This document shows positions 1 to 8,616 of a stretch of 39,471 nucleotides of DNA, in pieces. Under the pieces are notes generated by a model. The model was not told where the DNA came from. It saw only the letters and a program-made list of their open reading frames with translations, and searched no databases. Position 1 is the stretch's first letter; every line of letters begins with the position of its first letter. This DNA comes from Actinomycetota bacterium (GTDB lineage Bacteria > Actinomycetota > Geothermincolia > Fen-727 > Anoxymicrobiaceae), in contig JAGUWJ010000019.1 of the NCBI GenBank assembly GCA_020062425.1, positions 1-39,471 of the forward strand, written 5' to 3'. The translations under genes and the position numbers were made by a program.

Positions 1-1047
1 ATGGCCGCTTCTTCGATCGGGCAGATGGAGGGGGGCTTCGGTGGCGGCTCCCGGCCGCTCGCCTTCATGGCCGGGACCGGATACTACGTGTTCCGCGGTA
101 TGGAGATGCTCCAGTTCAGCAAACTCGCAGCCGAACTTCGCGAGCTCGCCGAGCAGGGCGAACTGTCCGGCGACCTCCCGCCGGTGCTGGCTCTGGAGGA
201 GCTGAACGAGCGGATAGAGGCTTTCCGAAACGCCCTGGAGCGAGAGATACGCCGCCGCCTGGGGCAGGAGCGGGGGGAAGAGGTCGCGCGCAAAGGGAAG
301 CGGCTCCCGGTCCGCCCCGAGGAGATCGACTTCATGGGGGCGACCCTGAGACAGGTCGAGGACATGCGGAGAGTCCTCCCGGCGCTGGCCAGGCGTCTCG
401 CTGCCCGCATCGCGAGACGAGTCAGCGAGGGGCGGCGGGGCAAGGTCGACGTAAGGAACACCCTGCGCCACAGCATATCCTCGGGTGGAGTGCCCGTGGA
501 TGTGAAGTATAGAAAGCGTGCCCCGGCCAAGCCGGAGATGTTCATACTCTGCGACGTCTCGGGCTCGGTGCGGACGTTCAGCACTTTCACTCTGCAGCTC
601 GTATACAGCCTGCACCAGCAGTTCAAAGCGGTGCGCAGCTTCGCCTTCATAGACCGGGTAGACGAGGTGACCGAGCTCTTCAGCCTGTGCGACGTGGATG
701 AGGCCATAGAGCGGGTGTACAGGGAGGGAGTGCTCGTTGACGGGGACGGGCACAGCGACGTCGGGCGCGCGCTGCACCTGTTCAACCAGGAGTTCGGCTC
801 CGAGCTCACCCCCCGCTCGACCGTGCTGGTGCTCTCCGACGGCAGGAATAACGGGAAGGATCCCCGGGCGGCGGCGCTGGCGGACATCGCGGGGAAGTCC
901 AGGAAAGTCTACTGGCTCAACCCGGAGCCGTCGGACCGGTGGAACACTGGCGACAGCATAATAGAGTTCTACGAGGAGCACTGCCACGACCTGAGCGAGT
1001 GCCGGAACCTGAAGCAGCTCGCCGACTTCGTCTACAAGAGAGCATAA
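1..1047 (+). CDS. CoxE-type VWA-domain protein (5' end probably cut by window)
   Basis: 348 residues are visible, and the frame is open from the first base, so the true start probably lies upstream. The C-terminal half is a von Willebrand factor A domain with a metal-ion adhesion motif D185-V-S-G-S189, followed by a second SDG segment near residues 277-279. The N-terminal half is charged and helical and rich in Arg and Glu. This arrangement matches the CoxE-like family, whose members usually pair with a MoxR-type AAA+ ATPase that would lie upstream of the window. Such pairs are thought to help metal-cofactor insertion or complex remodelling; a link to the nearby formate dehydrogenase is possible but unproven. 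The stop abuts a dispersed repeat. Confidence 0.8.
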   Translation: MAASSIGQMEGGFGGGSRPLAFMAGTGYYVFRGMEMLQFSKLAAELRELAEQGELSGDLPPVLALEELNERIEAFRNALEREIRRRLGQERGEEVARKGKRLPVRPEEIDFMGATLRQVEDMRRVLPALARRLAARIARRVSEGRRGKVDVRNTLRHSISSGGVPVDVKYRKRAPAKPEMFILCDVSGSVRTFSTFTLQLVYSLHQQFKAVRSFAFIDRVDEVTELFSLCDVDEAIERVYREGVLVDGDGHSDVGRALHLFNQEFGSELTPRSTVLVLSDGRNNGKDPRAAALADIAGKSRKVYWLNPEPSDRWNTGDSIIEFYEEHCHDLSECRNLKQLADFVYKRA

Positions 1048-1133
1048 TTTCCTTTGGGGACGGACCCTTAACCGGAAATTACCAGGCTGGTGTCAGGCAC
1101 CGTAATTGAAATTACCAATTTCTGGTATGATCT
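1048..1133. repeat. Dispersed hairpin repeat, copy A
   Basis: It begins directly after the stop of the VWA gene. It carries GGGGACGGACCCTTAACCGG and the imperfect palindrome GGTGTCAGGCACC at 1089-1101, then a degenerate AATTACC stretch. The same two blocks recur at 9625-9691 and 28781-28906. The layout resembles REP-like palindromes mobilised by RAYT transposases, but no such transposase is visible here. Confidence 0.75.
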
Positions 1134-1171
1134 GATCTATATTTCAGTTAAGTGTCCTCCAACAATAATAT

Positions 1172-1203
1172 TTGACGCAATTGGACATAACATTCAGAAT
1201 GTT
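1172..1203 (+). promoter_or_regulatory. Candidate promoter with overlapping palindromic operator, upstream of tatA
   Basis: TTGACG at 1172-1177 is followed after 17 bases by CAGAAT at 1195-1200. A perfect 15-base dyad, AACATTC-A-GAATGTT, spans 1189-1203 and covers the -10 hexamer, which is how a repressor site would be placed. The regulator is unknown. The transcript would start the tat-fdh-rnfCD series. Confidence 0.5.
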
Positions 1204-1243
1204 CGCAATGAAAGACAAGTCCTGAAGCATTAAGGGGTTTTAG

Positions 1244-1444
1244 ATGTTCGGACTCGGACCGACTGAGCTGGTCATAATACTTATCATCGCGCTGGTGATA
1301 TTCGGGCCTTCTCGACTTCCCAAGGTGGGGCAGTCGGTCGGGCAGGCGCTGCGGGCGTTCCGCGACTCGACCGACAAGGTCCAGCAGGAGGTCGCAAAGA
1401 GCCTCGAGGAGCCCGCTAAGCCCGCTGAAGAGAAGAAAGAGTGA
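1244..1444 (+). CDS. tatA: Sec-independent translocase subunit TatA
   Basis: 66 residues. It has one N-terminal membrane helix (about residues 7-20), the conserved FGP hinge (21-23) after it, an amphipathic helix with the LPKVGQSVGQALRAFR stretch, and a short charged tail rich in Lys and Glu. This is the standard TatA/TatE shape. TatA oligomers form the pore for folded Tat substrates. The AAGGGG ribosome site lies about 8 bases before the ATG. tatC follows after 19 bases, and exported formate dehydrogenase genes come next, so the translocon appears to be co-transcribed with its cargo. No TatB is seen, as in the minimal TatA-TatC systems of many Gram-positive bacteria. Confidence 0.93.
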   Translation: MFGLGPTELVIILIIALVIFGPSRLPKVGQSVGQALRAFRDSTDKVQQEVAKSLEEPAKPAEEKKE

Positions 1445-1463
1445 CCTTCGCGGGAGTTTCTAA

Positions 1464-2210
1464 TTGGCTATCACCCGCATGACCTACCTCCAGCACCTGG
1501 AGGAGCTTCGACGCAGGATAATCGTCAGCCTCATAGCGCTCGTGGTGGCTTTTGCGGTCTCGTGGATCTTCGCCTGGGATATCCTGGCCATAATCAAGGC
1601 ACCCGCCGGCTCGATCACGCTCCACTACATGGCTCCCATGGAGCCGTTTCTGGTCAGGTTCAAGCTGGCCCTCTTCGGCGGGCTGATACTTGCACTTCCC
1701 GTGATACTCTACGAGGTGCTCGCATTCGTTTCCCCCGCGTTGAAGCGCAAAGAGAAGACCTACGCCCTGATGGTGATGGGCATGATCCTGGTCTTCTTCG
1801 CCGCGGGCGTGATATTCGGTTACAGGTATATCATGCCGGCCGGCATCAACTGGCTGCTGGGCGTTGCCGGAGGCCAGATGAGCCCAGTGCTCTCGGCGAG
1901 CCAGTACGTGAACTTCGCCGGCTGGTTCATGCTCGGGCTCGGCATCTCGTTCGAGACGCCGGTGTTCATATGGCTCCTGGTGGTCCTGAACGTGGTCAAG
2001 CCCGAGCAGTTGAAGGAGCAGTGGAGGTGGGCGCTCATAATCATCCTGCTGGCGGCCTCCGTGATAACACCCGACTGGAGCCCGGTGACGATGGCGCTGG
2101 TGGCCCTTCCCATGACGGTTCTGTACATTGTGAGCATAGCCCTGGCCTACGCCACAGCGCGGAGACGGCGATTGCGTGATTCAGACATGACCGGTGCCGC
2201 GGAAGCTTGA
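1464..2210 (+). CDS. tatC: Sec-independent translocase subunit TatC
   Basis: 248 residues with six predicted membrane helices. The N terminus MTYLQHLEELRRRI is the conserved TatC signature that recognises the twin-arginine signal, and the PxxxYE-type loop appears as ALPVILYEVLAFVSPAL. It starts at TTG 1464, with GGGAG about 8 bases upstream. It works with TatA to export folded, cofactor-loaded proteins; two likely substrates are encoded here, the formate dehydrogenase alpha subunit and the hydrogenase small subunit. A 49-base gap leads to fdhE. Confidence 0.95.
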   Translation: MAITRMTYLQHLEELRRRIIVSLIALVVAFAVSWIFAWDILAIIKAPAGSITLHYMAPMEPFLVRFKLALFGGLILALPVILYEVLAFVSPALKRKEKTYALMVMGMILVFFAAGVIFGYRYIMPAGINWLLGVAGGQMSPVLSASQYVNFAGWFMLGLGISFETPVFIWLLVVLNVVKPEQLKEQWRWALIIILLAASVITPDWSPVTMALVALPMTVLYIVSIALAYATARRRRLRDSDMTGAAEA

Positions 2211-2259
2211 GCGGCGGATGTAGCGTTAGCGTTCTAGCAAGAACAGGAGTCTCTTCTAC

Positions 2260-3141
2260 ATGATCATCAAGACGGAAGACCCAGGCCTCAAGGGAGTTCA
2301 GAAGGCGATCAAGCAGTACACCAGGGAATACCCGGATTACGCTGACGCGCTCAGGCTCTACGGCCAGGTCATGCGGGCCCAGCAGAGGACGCTGCGTGAA
2401 CTCAAGAGCGAACTTGAAATGGAGCAGGGCGAGATAGACTTGAAGCTGGCGGAAGGTGTTCCCCTGCTCAACCCCCTGGAGTTGGATATCGACTTGTTGA
2501 AGTACCGCAGACTGACAGGGGAAATATGCGCGGTCATCGCTGAGCACGGACCCGAAGGCTTCGCGCACTGCGACGAGATAGCCTCCTGGGAGGGCCTGGA
2601 CGAAGGGGATTTCGCACGGACGAGGAACGACCTGCTCACTGGCAAAAGGCTCTCTCTGGGCGAGAAATGGAGCACCGATGAGGAGCGGGAAATCGGCCGC
2701 ATTATTTTATGGGAGGCTCTTGCACCCTTCTACAGGAGATGTGCTAGTATTCTAGAGTCTAAAATGGAGCAAGCTTTTTGGCTGAGGGGCTTCTGCCCCA
2801 TCTGTGGAGGCGCACCGCTGATGGGTGTGTTCCGCAGCGAAGATGGTCTGTGGCTTCTGGAGTGCACGCTCTGCCACACGCTGTGGAACGTACAGCGGGC
2901 AAGGTGCCCTTTCTGTGATGAATCGGAGGGCTCGCTGAAGTACCTGTTCATTGGAGATAACGAGACTCGCAGAGTCCAGTACTGTGAGCACTGTGGGATC
3001 TACGTCAAGACCGTCGACATGAGAGATACCGGTCGCGAAGCGTCGCTGCCGCTCGAGAACATAATTACGGCCGACCTGGACATGGCGGCCGCGCAAGAAG
3101 GACTCAAACCCGCCGGACCAGGCGGTGCAATAAGAGGCTGA
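2260..3141 (+). CDS. fdhE: Formate dehydrogenase accessory protein FdhE-like
   Basis: 293 residues. The N-terminal half is helical. The C-terminal half has four CxxC pairs at C179/C182, C202/C205, C216/C219 and C242/C245, the rubredoxin-like metal-binding core of FdhE. In E. coli, FdhE binds the catalytic subunit of respiratory formate dehydrogenases before Tat export and helps keep it assembly-competent. Its position between tatC and fdhA supports the same role. An AGGAG ribosome site precedes the ATG. The lower identity expected between distant FdhE proteins leaves some doubt about the exact subfamily. Confidence 0.87.
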   Translation: MIIKTEDPGLKGVQKAIKQYTREYPDYADALRLYGQVMRAQQRTLRELKSELEMEQGEIDLKLAEGVPLLNPLELDIDLLKYRRLTGEICAVIAEHGPEGFAHCDEIASWEGLDEGDFARTRNDLLTGKRLSLGEKWSTDEEREIGRIILWEALAPFYRRCASILESKMEQAFWLRGFCPICGGAPLMGVFRSEDGLWLLECTLCHTLWNVQRARCPFCDESEGSLKYLFIGDNETRRVQYCEHCGIYVKTVDMRDTGREASLPLENIITADLDMAAAQEGLKPAGPGGAIRG

Positions 3142-3234
3142 TGATCTCCCTGGAAGAGTGGGCCTAGGGGGTGAAACTGCAGTACCCAGGGATCGCTAGT
3201 TTTTTGCAGGAATACAGAGAAAGTGAGGGGGGAT

Positions 3235-6200
3235 ATGGATCTAACGCGTAAGGACTTCTTAAAGATGTCCGGCGCAGGACTGGGGGCGGGCGCACTCGTA
3301 AGCCTTGGGTTCAAGTTACCGGCTGTCGCCGCGACTGAACCCCTGCGTGTCGCGAAAGCCAAAGAGGTCACAGGGGTGTGCTCTTTCTGCGCCGTAGGGT
3401 GCGGAACCCTCGTCTCCAGCCACGAAGAGGGCGACCACCTCAAAGTGGTGAACGTCGAGGGCAACCCCGACTGCGCCATCAACTTCGGGACGCTCTGCAG
3501 CAAGGGCGCCGCGACCATCCAGAAATCCTACATCGACGGCGAGCTCAACCCGGACCGTGTGACCAAGCCGATGTACAGGGCGGCGAACTCGTCGAGCTGG
3601 GAGGAGATCTCCTGGGACGAGGCGATTAAGAAGATCGCCCAGAAGGTCAAAGAGACCAGGGACGCCGCCTGGATCAAGGAAGACGACGTTATCGGCCCCG
3701 ACGGAAAGCCCACCGGGCAGAAGGTCCTGGCCAACCGCACGGAAGCCATCGGCTCCCTGGGGAGCGCCGAGCTCTCCAACGAGGGCGCGTACCTCTTGCA
3801 AAAAGTAATGCGCTCGCTAGGCGTGGTGTATATCGAGCACCACGCCCGTTTGTGACACGCTCCATCGGTCGCCAGTTTGGCGAACACGTATGGCCGCGGT
3901 GTCATGACCAACCAGGTCCAGGACATGAAGATGAGCGACGCCTTCATGGTCTGTGGCTCGAACGCCGCCGAGAACCACCCCATAACCTTCAAGTGGATCG
4001 AGCAGGCTATGAACCGGGAGAAGGACCCGGCCACCCTGATAGTAGTCGACCCAAGGTTCACGCGAACGGCCTCAAAGGCTAACATCTTCGCGCAGACGAG
4101 GCCAGGTACGGACATCGTCTTCTTCGGGGCGCTTATCAAGTACGCGATAGACAAGAACATGGTCAACTGGGACTTCGTCAACAACTACACCAACGCATCG
4201 TTCCTGGTGAACCCTGGATACAGCTTCGACCCAGAGACCGGGAAGTTCTCCGGGTTCAAGGAGACGACGGACCCCAAGACCGGAAAGAAGAAGAAGAGCT
4301 ACGACTTCACCACCTGGGCCATCCAGAACGGCCCTGACGGCAAACCGCTGAAGGACCCCACGCTCCAGAACCCCCAGTGCGTATGGCAGCAGATGATAAG
4401 GCATTACAGCCGCTACACGCCCGAGAAGGTCGAGCAGGTCTGCGGCATCCCCCAGGGCAAGTTCGAGGAGGTAGCCAAGGCTTATTGCTCAACCTACGAG
4501 CGTGGCAAGAGCGGCGTCCTGCTCTACGCGATGGGTCTCACCCAGCACAGCTACGGCACACAGAACATCCGTACCTTTGCTATGCTGCAGCTCATCCTGG
4601 GCAACGTGGGCGTGCCGGGCGGAGGTATCGCGGCCCTCAGGGGATGTGCCAACGTGCAGGGCTCGACCGACCAGGCTCTGCTCTCGCACATAGTACCGGG
4701 CTACCTGGGCATGCCCAACAGCGCGAAGGATCCGAGCCTGTCGGCTTATCTCTCAAAGAAGATGGTCGGCACCAGCTTCGTCGCAACCAACTACAACAAG
4801 TTCTTCAACAGCTTCCTGAAAGCGATGTACGGGGACAACGCCAAACCGGATAACGAGTTCGGCTATGGATGGTTACCCAAGGTGAAGGACGGGACCAACT
4901 ATACCCACATCGCGTTGTTCGAGGCGATGTACGCCGGCACCGTCAAGGGTCTCTTCGTGACCGGGCAGAACCCGGTTGTCGGGGGCCCGAACTCCAACAT
5001 GGAAGCCAAGGCGATGGAGAACCTCGAGTGGCTGGTGGTCTCGGAGATATTCAACCACGAGACCCCGAACTTCTGGAAGCGTCCCGGGGCGGATGCCTCC
5101 AAGATCAAGACCGAGGTGTTCCTGCTCCCCGCAGCCGCTAACGGCGAGTACGAGGGCACGTTCACCAATACGGGACGAGTTGTACAGTGGTTCTACCAGT
5201 CGGGTGAGCCCAAAGGTGATGCCAAGAAGGACGCGGATATCCTTGGATTGCTGGTGAAGGAGCTGAAGGAGCTCTACAAGGAAGACGAGGAAGCCCCCAA
5301 CCGCGAGGCCATACTGAACCTCTACTGGCCTTACGGTGAAGTGGTCAACATGGAGGACGTTCTGGCCGAGCTGAACGGTTACTTCTCCGCGACCAAGAAG
5401 CGCGTGAAGAACTTCACCGCGCTCAAGGAGGATGGCTCGACCATCTGCGGCAACTGGGTTTACGGCGGTGTCTTCCCTGAGGAGGCCGACTACCCGGGGA
5501 TAACCGACCCCGACCCGGCCAAGAAGGCCGCGGCGCAGGCGAGCTTCGCCAAGACCAAGGGTAACCTGTCCAAGCGGACCAACAACGAGGACAAGGGTAA
5601 CGTGGCCATATATCCCGCCTGGGCGTGGTGCTGGCCCGTTAACCGCCGCATCGTCTACAACCGCTGCTCGGCGGACCCCGCCGGCCAGCCCTGGATCAAG
5701 GAGAAGGAGCTGGTAAGGTGGGACGGTGCCAAGTGGGCGACGGTCGACGTTCCCGACTTCAAGGCCACCGACGCGGCCCTTCCGGGTAACCCCCCGGTAG
5801 CGCCCAACGTTTCGGCTGCGAACCCGTTCATTATGATCAACACCGGCATGGGATGGTTCTTCGCCCCGGCCGGCACCGTGGTCGACGGGCCTTTCCCGGA
5901 GCACTACGAGCCGGTCGAGAGCAAGTTCAAGAACGTGATGAACGGGAGCCAGAACAGCCCGGTGGTCAAGATATGGGACTCCGAGATGGACGATCTCGCA
6001 AAGGTAGGAGATCCCAAGTTCCCGATCATTGCGGGCATCTCACGCGTGACCGAGCATTTCCAGTCCGGTACCATGACGCGGAACATGCCGTGGCTCGCGG
6101 AGATGCAGCCGGAGATGTTCGTAGAGATGTCCAAGGACCTTGCCAAGCGCAAGGGCGTGGAGAACGGAGACTGGGTGACCGTCAAGAGCATCCGCGGCGA

Positions 6201-6426
6201 GGTCAATTGCGTGGCTCTGGTGACAGACCGTATTCAGGTCCTCACCGTCGACGGGGAACCGACCGACGTGGTCAACATGCCGTACCACTACGGTTTCACG
6301 GGTTACTGTACCGGCGGGCCGAACGGCGACAACTACGCCGGCAACCAGACCAGCCCGCACATCGGCGACTGCAACACGACCACACCGGAATATAAAGCGT
6401 TCCTTGTGGACATCGAGAAAGCTTAG
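3235..6426 (+). CDS. fdhA: Formate dehydrogenase alpha subunit, selenocysteine-containing (UGA read as Sec207)
   Basis: Catalytic molybdopterin (or tungstopterin) subunit, 1063 residues counting Sec. The N terminus has a Tat-like signal TRKDFLK with Arg-Lys instead of twin Arg, then a hydrophobic stretch. C49, C52, C56 and C88 bind a [4Fe-4S] cluster. An in-frame TGA at 3853-3855 sits in the context EHHARL-U-HAPSVASLANTYGRG, which matches the Sec site of E. coli FdnG (NQARV-U-HGPTVASLA). Reading through it joins two blocks that each look like FdnG/FdoG. The C-terminal domain keeps the usual pterin-binding folds (QTSPH near the end). ATG 3235 is preferred over GTG 3223 because a GAGGGGGG ribosome site lies between them. 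fdhB follows after 13 bases. Confidence 0.95.
3853..3885 (+). promoter_or_regulatory. Bacterial SECIS element after the fdhA UGA
   Basis: Directly after the TGA, TCGCCA (3869-3874) can pair with TGGCGA (3878-3883) around the loop GTT. Counting the T of TGA as 1, T lies at position 17, G at 23 and T at 24. These are the positions of U17, G23 and U24 that SelB recognises in E. coli fdhF. The hairpin lies inside the coding frame, as is normal in bacteria. Confidence 0.87.
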
Positions 6427-6439
6427 GAGGTGATGTGGC

Positions 6440-7270
6440 ATGACAACGGAAAAGGCAATTTTGGTCGACACCACGAAGTGCACAGCTTGCCGAGCGTGCC
6501 AGGTCGCCTGTAAGGAGTGGAACGAGAACCCGGCTGAGAAGACTACCAACCGGGGCTCGTATGAGAATCCACCGTCCTTGAGCTCCTACACCTGGATGCG
6601 CATCCTCTTCAACGAGGAGTACAAGAACGACAAGATGACCTGGCTGTTCACCAAGCACCAGTGCATGCACTGCAACGAGGCAGCGTGCGTGGAGGTCTGC
6701 CCTCCCAACGCGACCGTCCACGAGGAGCTGAAATGCCCCGACGGCGCGGTCCTGAAGAGGGTCAAGACCGACGCCAAGAAGTGCATAGGCTGTAACTACT
6801 GCAGGGTGGCATGCCCGTTCGACGTCCCCGGCTATAACCAGAAGGAGAAGGGCATAATGCGCTGCACGCTCTGTTTCGACAGGGTGACGAACGGCGTTGA
6901 GAAGTTCGACATCCCGGCTTGCGTGAAGGCCTGCGCGCCGGGCACGCTCTCCTTCGGCAACCGGGACGAGCTCATAGCCACGGCGGAGGCGCGTGCGGCC
7001 GAGCTCAAGAAGGCAGGTTACGACAAGGCCAGTGTCTACGGCAAGAACGAGCTCGAGGGTTTGCACTACATCTACGTGCTCACCGACAAGCCGTCCGCCT
7101 ACGGACTGCCCGAGGATCCATCGGTCCCCACCTCTGTAAAGGTGTGGAAGGCGCTCACCCAGCCGTACGGCTTGGTGGCGGCGGCGGGCCTGGTGGTGGC
7201 GCTCGCGGTGAACGGGGTCATCAACGCCCGTAACCGCGGGCTCGAAGCGAAATACAAGCTGGAAGAGTAG
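6440..7270 (+). CDS. fdhB: Formate dehydrogenase beta subunit, four-cluster ferredoxin-like
   Basis: 276 residues. It has four Cys groups of the FdnH/HybA type: C14, C17, C20, C24; then CMHCNEAACVEVCP; CIGCNYCRVACP; and CTLCFDRV with a later CVKACAPG. These would hold four [4Fe-4S] clusters that take electrons from the alpha subunit. A hydrophobic helix near residues 239-262 should anchor the subunit in the membrane, like the single helix of FdnH. It has no signal peptide and would be co-exported with the alpha subunit. A GGAGG ribosome site precedes the ATG. No cytochrome b gamma subunit follows; an RnfC gene does. Confidence 0.93.
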   Translation: MTTEKAILVDTTKCTACRACQVACKEWNENPAEKTTNRGSYENPPSLSSYTWMRILFNEEYKNDKMTWLFTKHQCMHCNEAACVEVCPPNATVHEELKCPDGAVLKRVKTDAKKCIGCNYCRVACPFDVPGYNQKEKGIMRCTLCFDRVTNGVEKFDIPACVKACAPGTLSFGNRDELIATAEARAAELKKAGYDKASVYGKNELEGLHYIYVLTDKPSAYGLPEDPSVPTSVKVWKALTQPYGLVAAAGLVVALAVNGVINARNRGLEAKYKLEE

Positions 7271-7285
7271 GAGAGGGGGGCATTG

Positions 7286-8599
7286 ATGGAACTCAGAACA
7301 TTCCGCGGCGGAATCCACCCGCCTTACAGGAAAGAGACCACCGCGGGGAAGGCGACCGTCGAGATCTCCCTCCCCGATGAAGTGGTCATTCCGCTCCAGC
7401 AGCACGTTGGAGCGCCGAACAACCCCGTAGTGGCCGTCGGAGACAAGGTCGAGGCCGGGCAGAAGGTCGGAGAGTCGGACGCGTTTATCTCCGCTCCGGT
7501 CCACACCAGCGTCTCCGGCACGGTGAAGGCGATAGAGGACCGCAAGAACTTCACGGGTGCTTCCGTGAAGTCGGTGGTCATCAGCGTCGATCCGAACCAG
7601 CCTACTAAGTGGACCGAGAAGAAGAACGTCGACGATGCTACGCCCGAGCAGATCCGCGACGCGGCCAAGGAGGCCGGCCTGGTGGGGCTGGGGGGCGCTG
7701 CTTTCCCGACGTTCGTCAAGCTATCGCCGCCCAAGGACAAACCGATCGATACCGTCCTTATCAACGGCTGCGAGTGCGAGCCTTATCTCACCTGCGACCA
7801 CCGCCTGATGCTGGAGAGGCCCGACGACCTCATAGCGGGCTTGAAGCTGATGATGAAGGCGGTCGGAGCGAACAAGGGCGTCATCGGCGTCGAGGAGAAC
7901 AAGATGGACGCGGCGGACCTGCTGATATCGAAGGTCTGCAGCGAGCCCTCCCTCGACGTGGTGGTTCTCGAGGTCAAGTACCCCGAGGGCGCCGAGAAGA
8001 TGCTCATTGACGCCGTTACCGGTCGCAGGGTACCTCCCGGCAAGTTGCCGAGCGAGGTCGGGGTGCTGGTGCAGAACGTACAGACGGCGGTCGCTCTCTA
8101 CGACGCCGTAGCTACCGGCAAGCCGATAGTGGAACGTGTGATAACGGTCACCGGGCCGGGCACGAAGCAGCCCGGAAACGTGCTGGTCAAGCTTGGGACA
8201 CCCATCTCGCATGTTATCGAGCAGTGCGGCGGCCTTTCAGGCGACGTGGCCAAGGTCGTCATAGGCGGGCCGATGACCGGCTGGGCCCAGAAGGACCTCT
8301 CGGCGACCGTAGTGAAGGGCACCAGCGGCATCCTGGCGCTCACCAGCGAAGTGGTGGACACCAACGCCGAGCAGAAGTGCGTGGGCTGCGGCAAGTGCAT
8401 AGAGGCCTGCCCGATGTTCCTCACGCCGAACTACATCGTGAAGTACGCGAGGAGAGGCCAGTGGGACCTCGCCGATAAGTTCGGCGCGCGTGACTGCTTC
8501 GAGTGCGGTTGCTGCTCGTACGTCTGTCCGGCCAGCATCCCACACGTCGGGTACGTCAGAAAAGCCAAGGCGGAGATCACCGCAGCGGAGAAGAAGTGA
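7286..8599 (+). CDS. rnfC: RnfC-like electron transport subunit (formate dehydrogenase-linked copy)
   Basis: 437 residues, starting at ATG 7286 behind a GAGAGGGGGG site. The N-terminal barrel-sandwich segment FRGGIHPPY and the flavin/NADH-binding segment GLGGAAFPTFVKLSPP are typical of RnfC. Two [4Fe-4S] motifs follow, CVGCGKCIEACP (from C365) and CFECGCCSYVCP (from C404). It lacks the long repetitive C-terminal tail of proteobacterial RnfC. In known Rnf complexes RnfC is cytoplasmic, carries FMN and exchanges electrons with NAD(H). Here it sits between fdhB and rnfD. It is closely similar along its whole length to the gene at 20611, showing duplication. Confidence 0.9.
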   Translation: MELRTFRGGIHPPYRKETTAGKATVEISLPDEVVIPLQQHVGAPNNPVVAVGDKVEAGQKVGESDAFISAPVHTSVSGTVKAIEDRKNFTGASVKSVVISVDPNQPTKWTEKKNVDDATPEQIRDAAKEAGLVGLGGAAFPTFVKLSPPKDKPIDTVLINGCECEPYLTCDHRLMLERPDDLIAGLKLMMKAVGANKGVIGVEENKMDAADLLISKVCSEPSLDVVVLEVKYPEGAEKMLIDAVTGRRVPPGKLPSEVGVLVQNVQTAVALYDAVATGKPIVERVITVTGPGTKQPGNVLVKLGTPISHVIEQCGGLSGDVAKVVIGGPMTGWAQKDLSATVVKGTSGILALTSEVVDTNAEQKCVGCGKCIEACPMFLTPNYIVKYARRGQWDLADKFGARDCFECGCCSYVCPASIPHVGYVRKAKAEITAAEKK

Positions 8600-8616
8600 A
8601 AGGGGGCGGGACCTAC

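Noticed and set aside
3223-3855. fdhA as a broken pseudogene with a premature stop
   Set aside because: The stop is UGA at the exact Sec position of formate dehydrogenases, a SECIS follows, and all sel genes are present.
4873-5904. 343-codon antisense frame inside fdhA, and a 402-codon one at 6296-7504
   Set aside because: Both are GC-driven shadows of well-supported genes, with low-complexity translations.
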